Both the position numbers and the translations under genes were made by a program. From positions 1 to 12,317 of the forward strand of contig JAUNXD010000028.1 of NCBI GenBank assembly GCA_030539985.1: 12,317 nt of DNA. The letters run 5' to 3'. Below are positions 1 to 8,491 of this stretch, piece by piece; position 1 is the first letter of the stretch, and each line of letters opens with the position of its first letter. This DNA comes from Methanobrevibacter sp. GTDB taxonomy: Archaea; Methanobacteriota; Methanobacteria; Methanobacteriales; Methanobacteriaceae. The notes below the pieces were generated by a model. It was not told where the DNA came from and did not search any database. It saw only the letters and a program-made list of their open reading frames with translations.

Positions 1-2451
1 TTCAGAACCATAACCAATTATAATACCACAGGTATAATACTCCCCTTCAAGAGAGATTTGGTTATTTTTAAATATGTTATTATTACCTCCATGGTTTTTT
101 GGAACACCAGACATGGTATCTTGACCTAAAACACCCATACCATAAATATATTTATCATGAGATTTTATGAATACGCTATTGTCTGAAAAAGTATTGTTTT
201 GGGAATTGAAATAAGCGTCAATACCTACTATAGAATTTGTAGAATTATCCTCAAATTTTGATAATTTTGAAGTTGCTAGAACCCTATTTCCGGTAACATT
301 AGTATTTGATGAACTAATCATTAAAATTCCATAAGTCCTATAAATTTCAGATACCACATGCGCTCCTGCAACAGAAAATCTATTGTCGATTGTTAATTCC
401 TGACCATCCAAACATACTTCCTGTCCATCAATACAAATGGTTTCACCATCTAAACAAACGGTATCCCCATCAATACATACACCATTATCTAAATTATATA
501 CTACGGAAGTACCGATAGTTTTTATTTGGTTATTTGATAAAATACAATCGGAAGATTCATAAACCAGTAATGTGAATGTTAAAAAGTCTCCGCTTGAGGT
601 TAAATTATTACCAACGATTTCAGCGTATGTTGAACCTAAAACATAAATTGCATAAGCAGCATTTGGGTCATTTACTTCAATATTGTTATTGAATATTCTG
701 ACTCCTTCAACTTTATTAACAAATATACCCCAAGCATTTGCACGATTTGCTTTTTTATTAATAATATTTAAATTTTCAATTTGAACACCAGCACTGGTGA
801 TTTTAAATGAGGAATTATAGAAATTAGCATTATTCCCAGTGATTTTCACTTGCTTGTTAACAATGATAATTTTATTATAAAAATCGCCTGTGAAATTTAA
901 TACATCATTATCTTCAATGTCCACAAATTCACCATTAGCATTGATATGTGAATGATAATTGGATTCATCTATATTATATACGGTTCCATTGAAATTGTAA
1001 GTTGGTTTTGACGGATCGAAAACACCGGTTGGAGTTAAAATCTTTCCTTTACCAATAATTTTATTTGATTCGTCTACAATCCAATTACTGGAACTATCTG
1101 CCCCTTTTGCATCAATTGCATACTCATTATCAGTTTTTAGAATGTTATTTACAATAGTAATGTCATATGGCATTGATTTACTGTTCTGTTTATCAATTAA
1201 AATACAAACTGAAGCGTTTGTACTGGTGACATTATTCTTTCTGACAATTAAACCAGGAACACATTGATTTTGATAAATTCCAGAACCAGAAGTCACAATA
1301 ACAGTATTGTTCTCAACAATACCATTTTCTCCTCTAACAACAATACCTTTACCATCACTAATTACTTCAATATAATTATTCTCAACTATACAATTATCAC
1401 TTACACGAATACCTGCACCTGAACCAATTATACTAGCATTAATGATATAATTATTTGCTACGTAAGAATTTTTTGATACTTCTATACCAAAGTCCCCACC
1501 AGTTTTTAAATTTAAATTATTATAATCCCTACCAACAATATTAATAATTCTATTGCCAATAATTTTATTACCAGAATTATCTCCAGTGGAAATACCTCTA
1601 TACGCTCCATCAATTGTATTGGACAGTATTGTATTATTATCACCCATGACTTGAATTGACCATGTCCATGAAGTCGGAATAACATTATATTTCACGGAAT
1701 TATTATAAATAACATTGAAATTAGAGTTTCCGCCTTTTAATGGGCCTCCCACATAGCTAGATAAATAAATTGCATTAGCATCATCAACATGAAACTCATT
1801 ATTAGCAATATAATTATAATGAGATCCTGAAACTAATAATGTTGGAGTGGATCTGGTACCATGACCATAAAATGCACCGCTTGTGGTTAAAACATTATCA
1901 GTGACATTATTATGATTAGCGTCATTTCCTAAACAGATCGGATAAGATGATTTTCCTTCAGTTACAATAGTACATCCTTTAATTACACAATTACTAGCGC
2001 TATTTAAAAATATACCATATTTTTCATTAACATTATTGGTTATTTTTAAATTTGAAATAGAACTTCCAGATGCTCCACTTAAAAATGTTAAAACGGAATT
2101 TTCTAAGTTATTAGAATTATCCCCTGAAACAACAACGGTTTTATTGAATATGAAATTTTTGCTAGAAATAGAACCTGATAAAGTTATTTCAGACGCATCA
2201 CCTTTATAAACTCCATCATCACCAAAATAATTCCCATAATTTCCATTATTTATAGTGACTGAGCTTTCAGATAAAATATCTGAATCTATATCTACTTTCT
2301 CTTCACTTAAAGAGATATCTTGTACCCCAATAGTGTATAAATCATTTTCATCGCTAGTCAGATTCATATCCCCATCATCAACTGCGCTTACAGCCGTGAC
2401 AGATATGAAAAGCAGCAATAAAATTAATAAAATGTTAATCTTTTTAAACAT
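1..2451 (-). CDS. Adhesin-like surface protein, right-handed parallel beta-helix (5' part, truncated by window edge)
   Basis: This frame is open for 817 codons from an ATG at 2451 to the window edge, so the C-terminus is missing. A GAGAGGT ribosome binding site lies just upstream. The protein starts with a signal peptide (MFKKIN, then a Leu/Ile-rich core, probable cleavage near Ala24), followed by an acidic linker to about residue 63. The rest consists of NosD/pectate-lyase-like beta-helix coils rich in short Asn-containing motifs such as IFNNNI, VENNYI and ISNLKITNN. Two helix modules are visible, about residues 64-480 and 482 onward; each opens with a similar cap (an NYF/YNF-type element followed by an 'NKxxxVxG'-like strand). 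Four Cys-containing heptads sit at residues 658-683. Such large beta-helix adhesin-like proteins are abundant in Methanobrevibacter and are thought to mediate attachment to partner microbes or host surfaces; the ligand here cannot be told. How it is anchored lies outside the window. Confidence 0.88.
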   Translation of the reverse strand, partial: MFKKINILLILLLLFISVTAVSAVDDGDMNLTSDENDLYTIGVQDISLSEEKVDIDSDILSESSVTINNGNYGNYFGDDGVYKGDASEITLSGSISSKNFIFNKTVVVSGDNSNNLENSVLTFLSGASGSSISNLKITNNVNEKYGIFLNSASNCVIKGCTIVTEGKSSYPICLGNDANHNNVTDNVLTTSGAFYGHGTRSTPTLLVSGSHYNYIANNEFHVDDANAIYLSSYVGGPLKGGNSNFNVIYNNSVKYNVIPTSWTWSIQVMGDNNTILSNTIDGAYRGISTGDNSGNKIIGNRIINIVGRDYNNLNLKTGGDFGIEVSKNSYVANNYIINASIIGSGAGIRVSDNCIVENNYIEVISDGKGIVVRGENGIVENNTVIVTSGSGIYQNQCVPGLIVRKNNVTSTNASVCILIDKQNSKSMPYDITIVNNILKTDNEYAIDAKGADSSSNWIVDESNKIIGKGKILTPTGVFDPSKPTYNFNGTVYNIDESNYHSHINANGEFVDIEDNDVLNFTGDFYNKIIIVNKQVKITGNNANFYNSSFKITSAGVQIENLNIINKKANRANAWGIFVNKVEGVRIFNNNIEVNDPNAAYAIYVLGSTYAEIVGNNLTSSGDFLTFTLLVYESSDCILSNNQIKTIGTSVVYNLDNGVCIDGDTVCLDGETICIDGQEVCLDGQELTIDNRFSVAGAHVVSEIYRTYGILMISSSNTNVTGNRVLATSKLSKFEDNSTNSIVGIDAYFNSQNNTFSDNSVFIKSHDKYIYGMGVLGQDTMSGVPKNHGGNNNIFKNNQISLEGEYYTCGIIIGYGSE
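397..483 (-). repeat. Four tandem 21-bp (7-residue) repeats encoding Cys-x-Asp-Gly heptads
   Basis: Inside the adhesin gene, four consecutive 21-base units encode heptads of the form C-(I/L)-D-G-(D/E/Q)-(T/E)-(V/I/L), with cysteines at residues 659, 666, 673 and 680. The units differ at several, largely synonymous positions, so this is an aged rather than freshly copied repeat. The surrounding beta-helix is almost free of cysteine. Confidence 0.85.
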
Positions 2452-2545
2452 AAATTACCTCTCACATTAAATTTATATTACATTCCAAAATATTGATTAA
2501 GAAATATTTTAAAAAATGTCCAATATATTATTAAATTTAGAAATA

Positions 2546-2560
2546 AAGTATATTTAAAAA
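2546..2560 (-). promoter_or_regulatory. Candidate archaeal promoter (TATA box) for the adhesin-like gene
   Basis: Read on the minus strand, the stretch contains TTTAAATATA centred near 2553, which would place transcription start near 2527 and leave a leader of about 75 bases before the ATG at 2451. It lies just after the oligo-T tract that ends the upstream gene. Other AT-rich boxes in the gap make this assignment uncertain. Confidence 0.4.
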
Positions 2561-2565
2561 TTACT

Positions 2566-2580
2566 AAAAAAAGAAAAAAA
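2566..2580 (-). terminator. Oligo-T terminator of the CobN-like gene
   Basis: On the minus strand the sequence T7-C-T7 begins 14 bases after the stop codon of the CobN-like gene. Archaeal RNA polymerase commonly terminates at such T-rich tracts without a hairpin. It separates the CobN-like gene from the adhesin-like gene 143 bases downstream. Confidence 0.6.
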
Positions 2581-2594
2581 TAGTGATGATTAAA

Positions 2595-5500
2595 TTAATA
2601 ATCATCATAATCGTCTTTATCATCTCTAACATAACCTACCAGGAATATTGCAATCAAAGCGATTACTGCAATAATCACAAATATAGGCATGCTAGATTCT
2701 GTTGCACTAACAGATTTTGATGCAGATTTGTCGGAAAGCTCATATGCTTTAGCACCTGAGTCACTTCCTGCACTGGATGAGGCATCCTGTGAACTTGAAG
2801 CATCTGAAGCGGATTTTGCATCACCTGTTTGAGATGCATCATTACCTGCAGATGTATGTCCTCCATCGTTTGAACCATCGGATTTCTGTTGTGAAGTTCC
2901 ATTTGCCAGTGTATTTGCATTTTGGCTACCATCATCACTATTTCCAGATGATTTACCATTTGAATCTCCTTGGTTCACGTTATTGTCCACATCCTGTTCC
3001 ATTTGATATAACGGATCAGTATTGGTGGCCTGAGCCAGTATTTCTGCGAATTTCTGTTTTTGAGCCGGAGTCAATGAACTCATTTGAATGAGCTCCATGT
3101 TAAATGCCAGATTCTTACATGTGTGGTGACAACAGGCAACACCGTAATCAATTACGCTTTGCATGTAGCTGTCAACCAGCTGCTGCACTTTAGCCGGGTC
3201 TCCTTTCCAAAGTCCCTGATTATTCATATAGATTAACCATGCCATTGAAGATTGGATACCTGCAGCCAGTGTGGATTTTCCAACACCTGAGTTGATTGAA
3301 AGAGCTGTATCTGCCATTTGATTACCTAAAGCTGAATTCAGTCCTTCACCACCCAATACTGTGGATGCGTACATGTTCTGCATTCTGCTTGCCCATGAAT
3401 TCATTCCAGCAGGAGTGCTGATTAATGATTGGAAATATTGTGGATTTACAATCATGCTCCTGATTTCGAATTCCAGTTCTTCCTGATAAGTCCTAGATAT
3501 ATAGTTATTCTTGTTTCTGATATCTACAAATGCAGTATCCGGGTCTGCCTTACCTGATTGATTTTTCAATGTTTTAGCGGCGTTCAACAAACCGCCGAAC
3601 CAGTCATAGTAATCGTCTGAATCGAACAGTCTCCATGTACTGTCGAAGTTTTGGGTAATCAAATCAACATTATCCAAAAGATACATGTAATTATCCTTTT
3701 CCTTTTTGATTACGATATTACCCTTTTCATCGATAGTCCATGAGTAGGATACCTTATTCAAGTAAACATCAGCTGCATATGAATTTACTGTTGAAATGTT
3801 CCAGTCTGAGGTACTTGGAATAAGATTGCTCATACCGGTACCTTCAAGGATGTTTCCAGGCAATCCAAATAACCTGTCCAGGGATTTGGTTTCAGCATAA
3901 TGTTTTTTAACAAAGTTGTTGGTTTCATTTTCACCTTCAGCGAATGCAGCATAGTTAACTGCAGTCAGCATCCAGCTGATCCAATCCTTATTGCTGGTCA
4001 CCATACTTGCAAATACATCGATTCTAGGCCTGTTTACAACACTTCCGTTGCTTAGTGTAACGGTCAAGTTTTCCAGAGGTATCATTTCAACTCCGGTAAC
4101 CTTATCGTTGGTTTCGGAAACCCATTTCGGTTTACATCCCAGGAAGTATAAGAATTCAGCCACACCAATTCCTTCAGTTCTTGAAATTTCAGTACCCCAT
4201 AAAATCAATGAGGTCAATTCAGGCCATTTTCCATGCTGTTCGTAGTAGTTAGCCAATAACAGGTCAACGATTTTAACTGCAGATTCATATGCCGCATGTG
4301 ATGGCATCCTTGTCGGATCTGAGGAATATCCGTCATATCCTGTTGGAATTGAATCACTGTAGGACGGATCTGCAAATAAACCTGGAGCAACATATTTTCC
4401 GCCTAAAGCGGCAAATATTGCATTCCATTCATTGTTGTTCTGTATATTGACAATTACCTTTTGGGCAAACTCGGTTGATGCATATAAACTGCTGTTTTCA
4501 GGGATATTGAATTTTTCATTCAGCTCCTGAATAGAACTGCCGTTGACAAGATATTCTACATATAACAGCAAGAAGTCTTTGACGGCATGTGATTCATTCA
4601 AGTAGTTTATATTACCACTAATGTCTTTGAAATAATCTTTACCAGCCAAATCAGGATAGAGATATGCCAATATCTGATTATAAACCTTAGTCTGTGAGGA
4701 AACAATGGCCGCTGTCTCCTGTATGAGTTCATAACCTGTCAATATCTTACCGATGGTATGCAATCCATATGTGTTAAAGTCGTCACTCATATCCTCCAGA
4801 TAAACGTGGAGTTCATCCAGCCAACTGGTAAAGTTTTCACCTTCATCCATGCTTCTAAAACCTAAGCTTGGAGCCAATTTAATGATTTCACCTGCATAGT
4901 ATTCAGCATTGGATGTTACATTTAAGGACATCTGTTCTTTGTAACGATTAATGTAATCATTTAATGTTGAATAATTACCATATAAATCTGTTGAAACCAT
5001 TGCAGGAGTCATGTGAGTAATCATCAGTGATGAAATCCTGTCACGGGCAACCATAGCTTCTCCAGGGTTTGAAACGATATATGGATAAATTGTTGGAGTC
5101 AATGTCAACTCAAATGTCCAGTCACCTTCAAGAGAACCCAAATTGGTACCCGGCAACCATTCCAATGTTCCATGAGTTCCCATATTGATAATGGCATTTG
5201 CCTTGAAAGTCTTGTCCATCCATTTGTAGAATGAAACATATTGCTGGTGCGGAGGCAACTTCAAATCGTGATAGTTTTGAACCTCTTCCCATCCTCTACT
5301 TGGCTGGAAAGTGACTAAAACATTACCGAACCATAATCCTGGAATGACAATATATTGGTTTTTATAAACCATTATCTCTCCAAGAGTGCCTTGCTGACCC
5401 CAGCGGGCCATCATTTCCTCATACAGTTCCGGTTTGATATCGGAAGTCAATTGATAGAAATCCTTGATTGAAATCAACTGATGATGTTCCATCAGACTGT

Positions 5501-7448
5501 CCCAGTTTGTTTCAACATACTCTTCAAGCAGACCTGAAGCCCATGAACCCTTGTTACCCATTTTAAAGATTAAATCAGTGAAATTATCAAGGCTCATCAA
5601 ATCTTCAATGTCACATCCGATGTCGTAACCCTGTTTGGCCAGATTGATAATCAACTCATAGGTACTTGTGAATACATCCAGATAGGATGCACCAATTTCA
5701 GCCTTACCCGGAGGATAATTGTAAAGTACAATGGCTATTTTCTTATCAGAATTATTCATATCTCTTAAATCAGCCCATCCACAGCTTAGCTTAATCATCT
5801 TATCAATACCTGATTTGATTACCTGGACATCGCCAGAACCATCCACATATGATAAGATAACCGGTCCGTAAACGCCTTCAAAACTTGGATAGGTAACCGC
5901 ATAAGTCCATTCAACTTGTGGACCCAATTCGCTGTTATAACTGTATTCAGAGATTTCGTTAACACCTTTTAAGACAGCCAAATCCATTTCAGATAAATCA
6001 GATTCTGCTGAACCATTTGCATAACTTAAAGACCAACTATATAATGAAGTTATTGAAGAAATTCCCACTTTGGAAATTTTATTAATTTTATTTAATATTG
6101 AGGACATTGAAGGCTGGGTGGAAAACTTGAATATATTGAATGCAGGTCTTCCATTAGCTTCGTATCCTTTAATTAATGAATCAACAACGTCTCCACCATA
6201 ATAGTAAGTTGCAATAGCTATGAATTTTTTATCTGGAGCGAACTTAGAAGTATAATTACCTTCAAATTGTTTGAATAATTCTGTCGGATTCAATTCCGTT
6301 TCAACCCATTGGTTATAATTATCGGTCATCCAGTTGAGGCTTCCTTCACCGTCATGGTTATAACCCGGATTTGACTTAATCCAACTGTTAATCAGAGCTC
6401 CGTTTGGAGTAATTGAAAATATGCCCAAATCAGGATGGTAAAAACCACATTCCGGACTCATCAATGGAGCGTTTGCCACATCACTAGTCGGATCGGAATA
6501 TTTATATGGATCGATTAAATAACACACATATTTAAAGTAATTCTCCATGTTTTTCTGCAATATAGCAGTCTCATTGATATCCTTTGCCTGGAAATATGAA
6601 CCTATGTAGGTATTTTCAATAGTATTGAACGTGTTGTTCTCAGGACTTGCACCTACAATATGCACACCAGTACCGTTTAGAATCCTTGAATCATAAACAC
6701 CAAATGTGTATGCCACATTGTAATTTTCATTTGCTGGTGAAGCTGCAAGCAATTTACTTAGCACTTCTGCAGTGAATACGTTGCTTCCCTCTGCAAACAT
6801 GTCGACCTGAATGAATTTCGCATAACCTGCCAGCCATGCACGTGACTTGTCATAATCGGTCGTACTGATGTAAGCTACCCTTTTTGACATATTCATAAGC
6901 AAATCAACCTTCTCATTGTGAGAATTGTAATCCACCAATAGAAGTATGTCCGGAACAAATTTAAATTCAATATCTGCACTGCCACTTGCTGATTTAAAAT
7001 CAATTTCTGATTTTACAGGCTCATAAGTTGAATATACAGCCTCAACATAGTATTTTTGTGAATTTAAATTTTTAATTGAAACTGTACCTTTAGAATCTGT
7101 TTTATAAGTATTAATAATGGTATTTGATGAGTCATATAAATTTATGGTAGCTCCCGCTAAATTAAACCCATCCTCATTCCATGTTTTGCTTGTTTCATCA
7201 AAATAATGAGTAACATGAATGTTAATTCCATTATTGCTTTCTTCCAATGCAGATTCATTAGTATCTAAACTAAGAATCTCTTGATCTTGTGGAACTTCAT
7301 AAACATCATCTGGTTCTACAGCAGCACTTACATTATCCAATACTGTTTCATTATTCCCTGCAAATACACAACTTATAGTAAATAAAAGCATTATTGAAAG
7401 AATTAATGTGAATAACAGTCTATCATTATGTCTCTTCGTATTTTTCAC
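2595..7448 (-). CDS. Secreted, membrane-anchored CobN/magnesium-chelatase H-subunit-like protein
   Basis: This 1617-codon gene belongs to the CobN/BchH family, the porphyrin-binding subunits of cobalto- and magnesium chelatases. Family hallmarks are GFYHPD (335-340), GTHGTLEWLPG (757-767, with His759 and Glu763) and RPRIDV (1140-1145). The ends are unusual: an n-region KNTKRHNDR plus hydrophobic core (11-30) forms a signal peptide, residues about 73-165 resemble a Cna-B/prealbumin-like beta-sandwich, a CCHHTC cluster lies at 1439-1444, a Ser/Asp/Gly/Asn-rich stalk spans about 1482-1586, and a membrane helix (1588-1606) is followed by an acidic tail RDDKDDYDDY. Typical CobN is about 1250 residues, so the extra length is in these additions. 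I infer an ectoprotein tethered to the membrane. Cytoplasmic chelatases need AAA+ partners and ATP, and none is encoded here, so true cobaltochelatase activity is doubtful; binding or processing of external tetrapyrroles is an alternative. The longest frame starts at GTG 7448, which lies inside the ribosome binding site (see findings). Confidence 0.88.
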   Translation of the reverse strand: MKNTKRHNDRLLFTLILSIMLLFTISCVFAGNNETVLDNVSAAVEPDDVYEVPQDQEILSLDTNESALEESNNGINIHVTHYFDETSKTWNEDGFNLAGATINLYDSSNTIINTYKTDSKGTVSIKNLNSQKYYVEAVYSTYEPVKSEIDFKSASGSADIEFKFVPDILLLVDYNSHNEKVDLLMNMSKRVAYISTTDYDKSRAWLAGYAKFIQVDMFAEGSNVFTAEVLSKLLAASPANENYNVAYTFGVYDSRILNGTGVHIVGASPENNTFNTIENTYIGSYFQAKDINETAILQKNMENYFKYVCYLIDPYKYSDPTSDVANAPLMSPECGFYHPDLGIFSITPNGALINSWIKSNPGYNHDGEGSLNWMTDNYNQWVETELNPTELFKQFEGNYTSKFAPDKKFIAIATYYYGGDVVDSLIKGYEANGRPAFNIFKFSTQPSMSSILNKINKISKVGISSITSLYSWSLSYANGSAESDLSEMDLAVLKGVNEISEYSYNSELGPQVEWTYAVTYPSFEGVYGPVILSYVDGSGDVQVIKSGIDKMIKLSCGWADLRDMNNSDKKIAIVLYNYPPGKAEIGASYLDVFTSTYELIINLAKQGYDIGCDIEDLMSLDNFTDLIFKMGNKGSWASGLLEEYVETNWDSLMEHHQLISIKDFYQLTSDIKPELYEEMMARWGQQGTLGEIMVYKNQYIVIPGLWFGNVLVTFQPSRGWEEVQNYHDLKLPPHQQYVSFYKWMDKTFKANAIINMGTHGTLEWLPGTNLGSLEGDWTFELTLTPTIYPYIVSNPGEAMVARDRISSLMITHMTPAMVSTDLYGNYSTLNDYINRYKEQMSLNVTSNAEYYAGEIIKLAPSLGFRSMDEGENFTSWLDELHVYLEDMSDDFNTYGLHTIGKILTGYELIQETAAIVSSQTKVYNQILAYLYPDLAGKDYFKDISGNINYLNESHAVKDFLLLYVEYLVNGSSIQELNEKFNIPENSSLYASTEFAQKVIVNIQNNNEWNAIFAALGGKYVAPGLFADPSYSDSIPTGYDGYSSDPTRMPSHAAYESAVKIVDLLLANYYEQHGKWPELTSLILWGTEISRTEGIGVAEFLYFLGCKPKWVSETNDKVTGVEMIPLENLTVTLSNGSVVNRPRIDVFASMVTSNKDWISWMLTAVNYAAFAEGENETNNFVKKHYAETKSLDRLFGLPGNILEGTGMSNLIPSTSDWNISTVNSYAADVYLNKVSYSWTIDEKGNIVIKKEKDNYMYLLDNVDLITQNFDSTWRLFDSDDYYDWFGGLLNAAKTLKNQSGKADPDTAFVDIRNKNNYISRTYQEELEFEIRSMIVNPQYFQSLISTPAGMNSWASRMQNMYASTVLGGEGLNSALGNQMADTALSINSGVGKSTLAAGIQSSMAWLIYMNNQGLWKGDPAKVQQLVDSYMQSVIDYGVACCHHTCKNLAFNMELIQMSSLTPAQKQKFAEILAQATNTDPLYQMEQDVDNNVNQGDSNGKSSGNSDDGSQNANTLANGTSQQKSDGSNDGGHTSAGNDASQTGDAKSASDASSSQDASSSAGSDSGAKAYELSDKSASKSVSATESSMPIFVIIAVIALIAIFLVGYVRDDKDDYDDY
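2691..3003 (-). other. Low-complexity Ser/Asp/Gly/Asn-rich stalk of the CobN-like protein
   Basis: About 105 residues (1482-1586) are dominated by Ser, Asp, Gly, Asn, Ala and Gln, between the folded CobN body and the C-terminal membrane helix. By analogy with other surface proteins this is a flexible spacer holding the catalytic or binding part away from the membrane through the pseudomurein wall; that role is inferred. Confidence 0.75.
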
Positions 7449-7454
7449 CTCCTT
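7446..7454 (-). promoter_or_regulatory. Strong Shine-Dalgarno site overlapping the annotated GTG start
   Basis: On the minus strand AAGGAGGTG followed by A matches the 16S anti-Shine-Dalgarno almost perfectly, but the only canonical in-frame start able to keep the signal peptide n-region is the GTG inside it. The codon at normal spacing (8 bases after GGAGG) is ACG at 7437-7439, one transition from ATG. Confidence 0.7.
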
Positions 7455-7517
7455 TATGCCTAATTATGAAACATAGCAAAAAAAATTTTCACTATAAGTT
7501 TAAATTTGATTTGAAAA

Positions 7518-7527
7518 CATATAAAAC
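7518..7527 (-). promoter_or_regulatory. Candidate TATA box of the CobN-like gene
   Basis: GTTTTATATG on the minus strand, centred near 7522, would start transcription near 7496 and leave a leader of about 50 bases that contains the GGAGG site. A second AT-rich box (TTTATAAT, around 7548-7555) is an alternative. Confidence 0.45.
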
Positions 7528-7584
7528 TAACTAAACTTAACCAAACCAATTATAAATTAAACTCCAGTAACCACAAAATAGATA

Positions 7585-7596
7585 CTTTTAAATACT
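7585..7596 (+). promoter_or_regulatory. Candidate TATA box of the DUF1002 gene
   Basis: CTTTTAAATACT on the plus strand, centred near 7590, would place transcription start near 7616. That gives a short leader carrying the GAGGTGAT ribosome binding site at 7629-7636 before the ATG at 7639. This argues against the upstream GTG at 7615 as the start. Confidence 0.5.
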
Positions 7597-7638
7597 ACAT
7601 TGGATAAATAAAGTGTGCTATTATATAGAGGTGATAGT

Positions 7639-8484
7639 ATGCAAAAGACCACAATTGGTATAGTTATTTTATCCATAATATTAGTAGGAATGGTTATACC
7701 AGCAGGTTTGGCAGGTGAAGTGAATTCAGTTGTAATAACCTACGGTGAAACCACACATGCAAATTCAAACTATAAAGCTGATGTTGACTCATTTTTCAAA
7801 AGTCAAACAAATGCAGACATAAACAGTGCAGTCGAAAAAATAATCACAGCCAGTGAAGTGAATAAGATTTCCAGCACAATAACTGGAAAAAGTTACTCTT
7901 CAAGCCAAATTTACTCATCAGCGCTTGTTGATTTGAATGACAACGACAATCTTGAAGTGAGCGTAGACAAAGCAAAAATTACCACAATAACCGGTGACAT
8001 GTACTTATCCGCTCTAAAATCCGCAGGAATTACATCAGGACATGTCTATGTAACAAGCCCTGTTACAGCAACTGGAGAATCTGCTCTTGCAGGAATTATG
8101 AATTCCTATGAAGTGGCAACAGATGTTGAAATTCCCGATACTGTAAAAGAAGCGGCAAACAACGAAATTTACACTCAAGCAGAAATAGTTAAAAACTCAG
8201 ATGTTGATGCTGACGAGTTATCAAAACTGGTTGACGATGTAAAAGAAGAAGTGCAAATAAATAATGTTACAGATCACACAACAATCGTTAACATTATAAA
8301 CAACTACACTATTACAAACAACATCAACATTACAGACAGTGATATTGAAAACCTTGCAGACAGTATTGTGCAAACACAAAATGTTCAAGGCGACGTTAAC
8401 AGTTATCAAAGCGACGTGTCAGACATTTTAAACAGTACTGATGTTAATGATGCAAAAGGATTTTTAAGTGGATTATTTAACTAA
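7639..8484 (+). CDS. Secreted DUF1002 (YpuA-like) family protein
   Basis: The gene encodes 281 residues from the ATG at 7639, chosen because GAGGTGAT lies just upstream; a longer frame from GTG 7615 would include the ribosome binding site itself. Residues 1-25 form a signal peptide ending in AGLAG. The central part matches the DUF1002 pattern known from Bacillus YpuA: an ISSSALV-like strand (here IYSSALVDL), a 'ITTITGDMYLSALKSAGI' segment, and then 'VYVTSPVTATGESALAGIM'. The C-terminal third is Asp/Asn-rich and predicted helical, with no membrane anchor or cysteine. The biochemical role of DUF1002 is not established. It is transcribed divergently from the CobN-like gene, and both products appear to be extracellular, so a shared regulator or function is possible but not shown. 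Confidence 0.85.
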   Translation: MQKTTIGIVILSIILVGMVIPAGLAGEVNSVVITYGETTHANSNYKADVDSFFKSQTNADINSAVEKIITASEVNKISSTITGKSYSSSQIYSSALVDLNDNDNLEVSVDKAKITTITGDMYLSALKSAGITSGHVYVTSPVTATGESALAGIMNSYEVATDVEIPDTVKEAANNEIYTQAEIVKNSDVDADELSKLVDDVKEEVQINNVTDHTTIVNIINNYTITNNINITDSDIENLADSIVQTQNVQGDVNSYQSDVSDILNSTDVNDAKGFLSGLFN

Positions 8485-8491
8485 TCCACAT

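Noticed and set aside
397..483. The 21-base repeats as a possible CRISPR or regulatory DNA array
   Set aside because: The units are directly adjacent with no spacers, stay in frame with the adhesin, and vary mainly at synonymous positions, so selection is on the protein.
2255..2470. A 71-codon plus-strand frame opposite the start of the adhesin gene
   Set aside because: It lies antisense to the signal peptide and N-terminal linker of the adhesin, has no ribosome binding site, and its Ser/Ile/Leu-rich composition is what the complement of that region gives.
2675..3091. Open frames on both strands across the stalk region of the CobN-like gene, rich in His, Met and Gln
   Set aside because: They are alternative frames of the low-complexity Ser/Asp/Gly/Asn-coding DNA; composition is skewed and no start signals are present.
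7615..7638. The upstream GTG at 7615 as start of the DUF1002 protein
   Set aside because: It would encode MLLYRGDS in front of a normal signal peptide and include the GAGGTGAT site of the ATG at 7639; the predicted transcript start is also at about 7616.
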